This document shows positions 62,853 through 64,000 of a stretch of 64,000 nt of DNA, piece after piece. The DNA is taken from assembly GCF_036689865.1 (NCBI RefSeq), contig NZ_JBAHUQ010000016.1, positions 1 through 64,000 of the forward strand, in the 5' to 3' direction. Origin of the DNA: Magnetococcus sp. PR-3 (GTDB lineage Bacteria; Pseudomonadota; Magnetococcia; Magnetococcales; Magnetococcaceae). A model generated the notes under the pieces. The model ran no database searches, was not told the origin of the DNA, and saw nothing but the letters and a program-made list of their open reading frames with translations. Within the stretch, counting starts at the first letter, position 1. The number at the start of each line of letters is the position of its first letter. Both the position numbers and the translations under genes were made by a program.

Positions 62853-63734
62853 CTACTCGACCGTTGCCGCAGATTGACCATAATGCTGTGTAACCAAAGT
62901 ACGATAGAGCTGCTGATCCTCCCTACTTAACCAGGCATAATAGGATCCATAAAATCCTCTTTCCGTTCGAGCGCGTAACAGTATTTGATCAATCTCCGCA
63001 ATACGCTGAGCACCCCACCGCGTTTTATCGCACCCCATATAGTTATGCAGAACCCCCGGCGCTTCTACAGCGGGAATGGTCATAAAAGCCCCTTGCCGCT
63101 GGGTATCGCGTCCAAAATAGGAGAGTTCATAGCTAAAGGCCACCGTATAGTCCAGACGACCTGCTGCAATCATCTGAAAAACATCCTGTGACAGCGTCAG
63201 CGTATGCAGCTCTTCACTATTACCCGGATGAGTCTGATCTTGAATAACCCCATCAAACCCTTTGCCATAGGCACGACCAGAGGCGAAGCCAAAGCGAAAA
63301 GGGCTGGCCTGTAACAGATGCTTTAAAGAGACTGCCCCCGCTTGATTGAGGTAGGGTTTAAACTTCTCCTGATCTTTTTTGCGAATGACAATGCGTGGCG
63401 GCAGAACCACCAAATAGGGTTTTGAAAAATGGATAATCTTTTCACGCTCTGGTGTTTTAAACAGACTTGCCGCGCAGGTATGGCGTCCCGCGGCCATCAT
63501 CGCCACAATACGCTTCATGTTGCCTTGTCGGGTTTGATGAAGGTGCTCAGGCAACTGCTGCTGAACAAACCTTTCAATACCATCAAGCATGCCCAGGCCT
63601 TGGGCCGGACCTTTAACAATAAAGGAGGGAGGATAGTCTGGGTGCATCCAAGTAATGGGTTGCTCAGCACCCGCTTGTCCGGCCGAGAAGCTCAGCAGAC
63701 AGAGCAGCCAAATAGATTTCCAATTAAACCACAT
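62853..63734 (-). CDS. Periplasmic solute-binding-like protein (family 3 type)
   Basis: A 293-residue exported protein. A signal peptide (WLLCLLSFSAGQAGA, cleavage near residue 23) precedes a two-lobed fold like family 3 solute-binding proteins and the TIGR02285 family: ITWMHPDYPPSFIVKGPAQGLGMLDG, HTCAASLFKTPEREKIIHFSKPY and a final lobe with LDYTVAFSYEL. It is not linked to an ABC transporter; the next gene encodes a tandem-receiver protein, so it may be a sensor. A GTG at 63752 and an ATG at 63734 are both possible; I used the ATG, which starts at the signal peptide. The ligand is unknown. Confidence 0.78.
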   Translation of the reverse strand: MWFNWKSIWLLCLLSFSAGQAGAEQPITWMHPDYPPSFIVKGPAQGLGMLDGIERFVQQQLPEHLHQTRQGNMKRIVAMMAAGRHTCAASLFKTPEREKIIHFSKPYLVVLPPRIVIRKKDQEKFKPYLNQAGAVSLKHLLQASPFRFGFASGRAYGKGFDGVIQDQTHPGNSEELHTLTLSQDVFQMIAAGRLDYTVAFSYELSYFGRDTQRQGAFMTIPAVEAPGVLHNYMGCDKTRWGAQRIAEIDQILLRARTERGFYGSYYAWLSREDQQLYRTLVTQHYGQSAATVE

Positions 63735-63810
63735 AGACCCCGGACCTTGCACAAAGAGAGACCAATGAACAAGCCTAGCACAAGGCAGCCATGAGGTGGA
63801 AAAAACCCAT

Positions 63811-63845
63811 AAAAAAACCGCCCTATTTTAGCCATAGGACGGTTG
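63811..63845 (-). terminator. Terminator of Fur-family gene
   Basis: On the - strand CCGTCCTAT / ATAGGGCGG with a 7-nt loop is followed by T7. It lies 31 nt past the Fur-family stop codon. Confidence 0.8.
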
Positions 63846-63875
63846 ATATTTGGCAAAGCCGGATATCGGGCTTAT

Positions 63876-64000
63876 TTACTTTCGATTGGGGCAGTTTTCA
63901 CGAATACAGTTTACATACAGATAGAGCGCATGTGCCGTGACTTTAAAACCACGATCCTCCGCCAGTTGGTTTTGGCGATCCTCAATCTGCTGATCAAAGA
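63876..64000 (-). CDS. Fur-family regulator, C-terminal fragment cut by window edge
   Basis: Only the last 41 codons are in view, ending QLAEDRGFKVTAHALYLYVN-CIRENCPNRK-stop. The words RGF(K/E)...HALYLY and the CxxxxCP pair are those of the dimerisation domain end of Fur/PerR/Zur proteins, where the paired Cys can bind structural zinc. Which metal it senses cannot be told from this part. The 5' part lies beyond position 64000. Confidence 0.75.
   Translation of the reverse strand, partial: FDQQIEDRQNQLAEDRGFKVTAHALYLYVNCIRENCPNRK

Overview
The window looks like chromosomal DNA of a Gram-negative, LPS-making, motile and chemotactic proteobacterium. A GapR/DUF2312 nucleoid protein and a FliX-like flagellar regulator point to Alphaproteobacteria. 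The MSHA-type pilus genes and the many SPOR and sensory proteins suggest a deep-branching, Magnetococcus-like lineage. That placement is inference from gene content; no rRNA or tRNA gene was seen.

Layout. 1-12.9 kb is an MSHA/type II-secretion-like pilus locus: a secretin, a TPR protein, an ExeA/MshM-type ATPase with peptidoglycan-binding and SPOR domains, a PilB/MshE-type ATPase and a GspF/MshG-type membrane protein in one leftward operon; a prepilin on the other strand; and a second leftward operon of three inner-membrane alignment proteins (PilO-, PilM/GspL- and MshK-like). Between the two halves lies a nested, hairpin-rich non-coding repeat array (about 4.2-4.9 kb). 13-15.6 kb has waaA and lpxK (Kdo/lipid A). 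15.6-23.1 kb runs leftward: a carbamoyltransferase, a WecA/MraY-family glycan transferase, two envelope proteins that pair a shared unrecognised domain with SPOR repeats, and a degenerate receiver protein. 23.3-28.3 kb carries a Sel1-repeat protein whose 3' end and terminator appear duplicated, a FadL-like porin, and a chemoreceptor gene preceded by a good FliA (sigma-28) promoter match. 28.6-32.9 kb has a SapC-like protein, an ArdA-like protein, gapR, hup and manC.

32.9-40.9 kb is one long leftward cluster: lepA-lepB-rnc-era-recO-Trm112-like-CNNM-CNNM (translation, protein export, RNA processing, repair, ion transport). A 59-codon Trm112/YcaR zinc-ribbon gene lies inside it. 41-50.8 kb holds fliX-like, leuA, psd-pssA, ilvB-ilvH-ilvC and gltA. 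51.1-52.7 kb is a membrane-anchored dynamin-like GTPase. 52.8-63.8 kb is rich in signalling genes: a PAS hybrid kinase, a NarL-type regulator, a FIST-PAS-kinase-receiver protein, an aldehyde dehydrogenase, and a periplasmic binding protein with a tandem-receiver protein. The right edge cuts a Fur-family gene.

The least routine items are the nested repeat array, the FIST-kinase fusion (a one-polypeptide version of the NosP/NahK arrangement), the shared domain of the two SPOR proteins, the dynamin-like GTPase, the ArdA-like orphan, and the possible slippage tract in the secretin gene.
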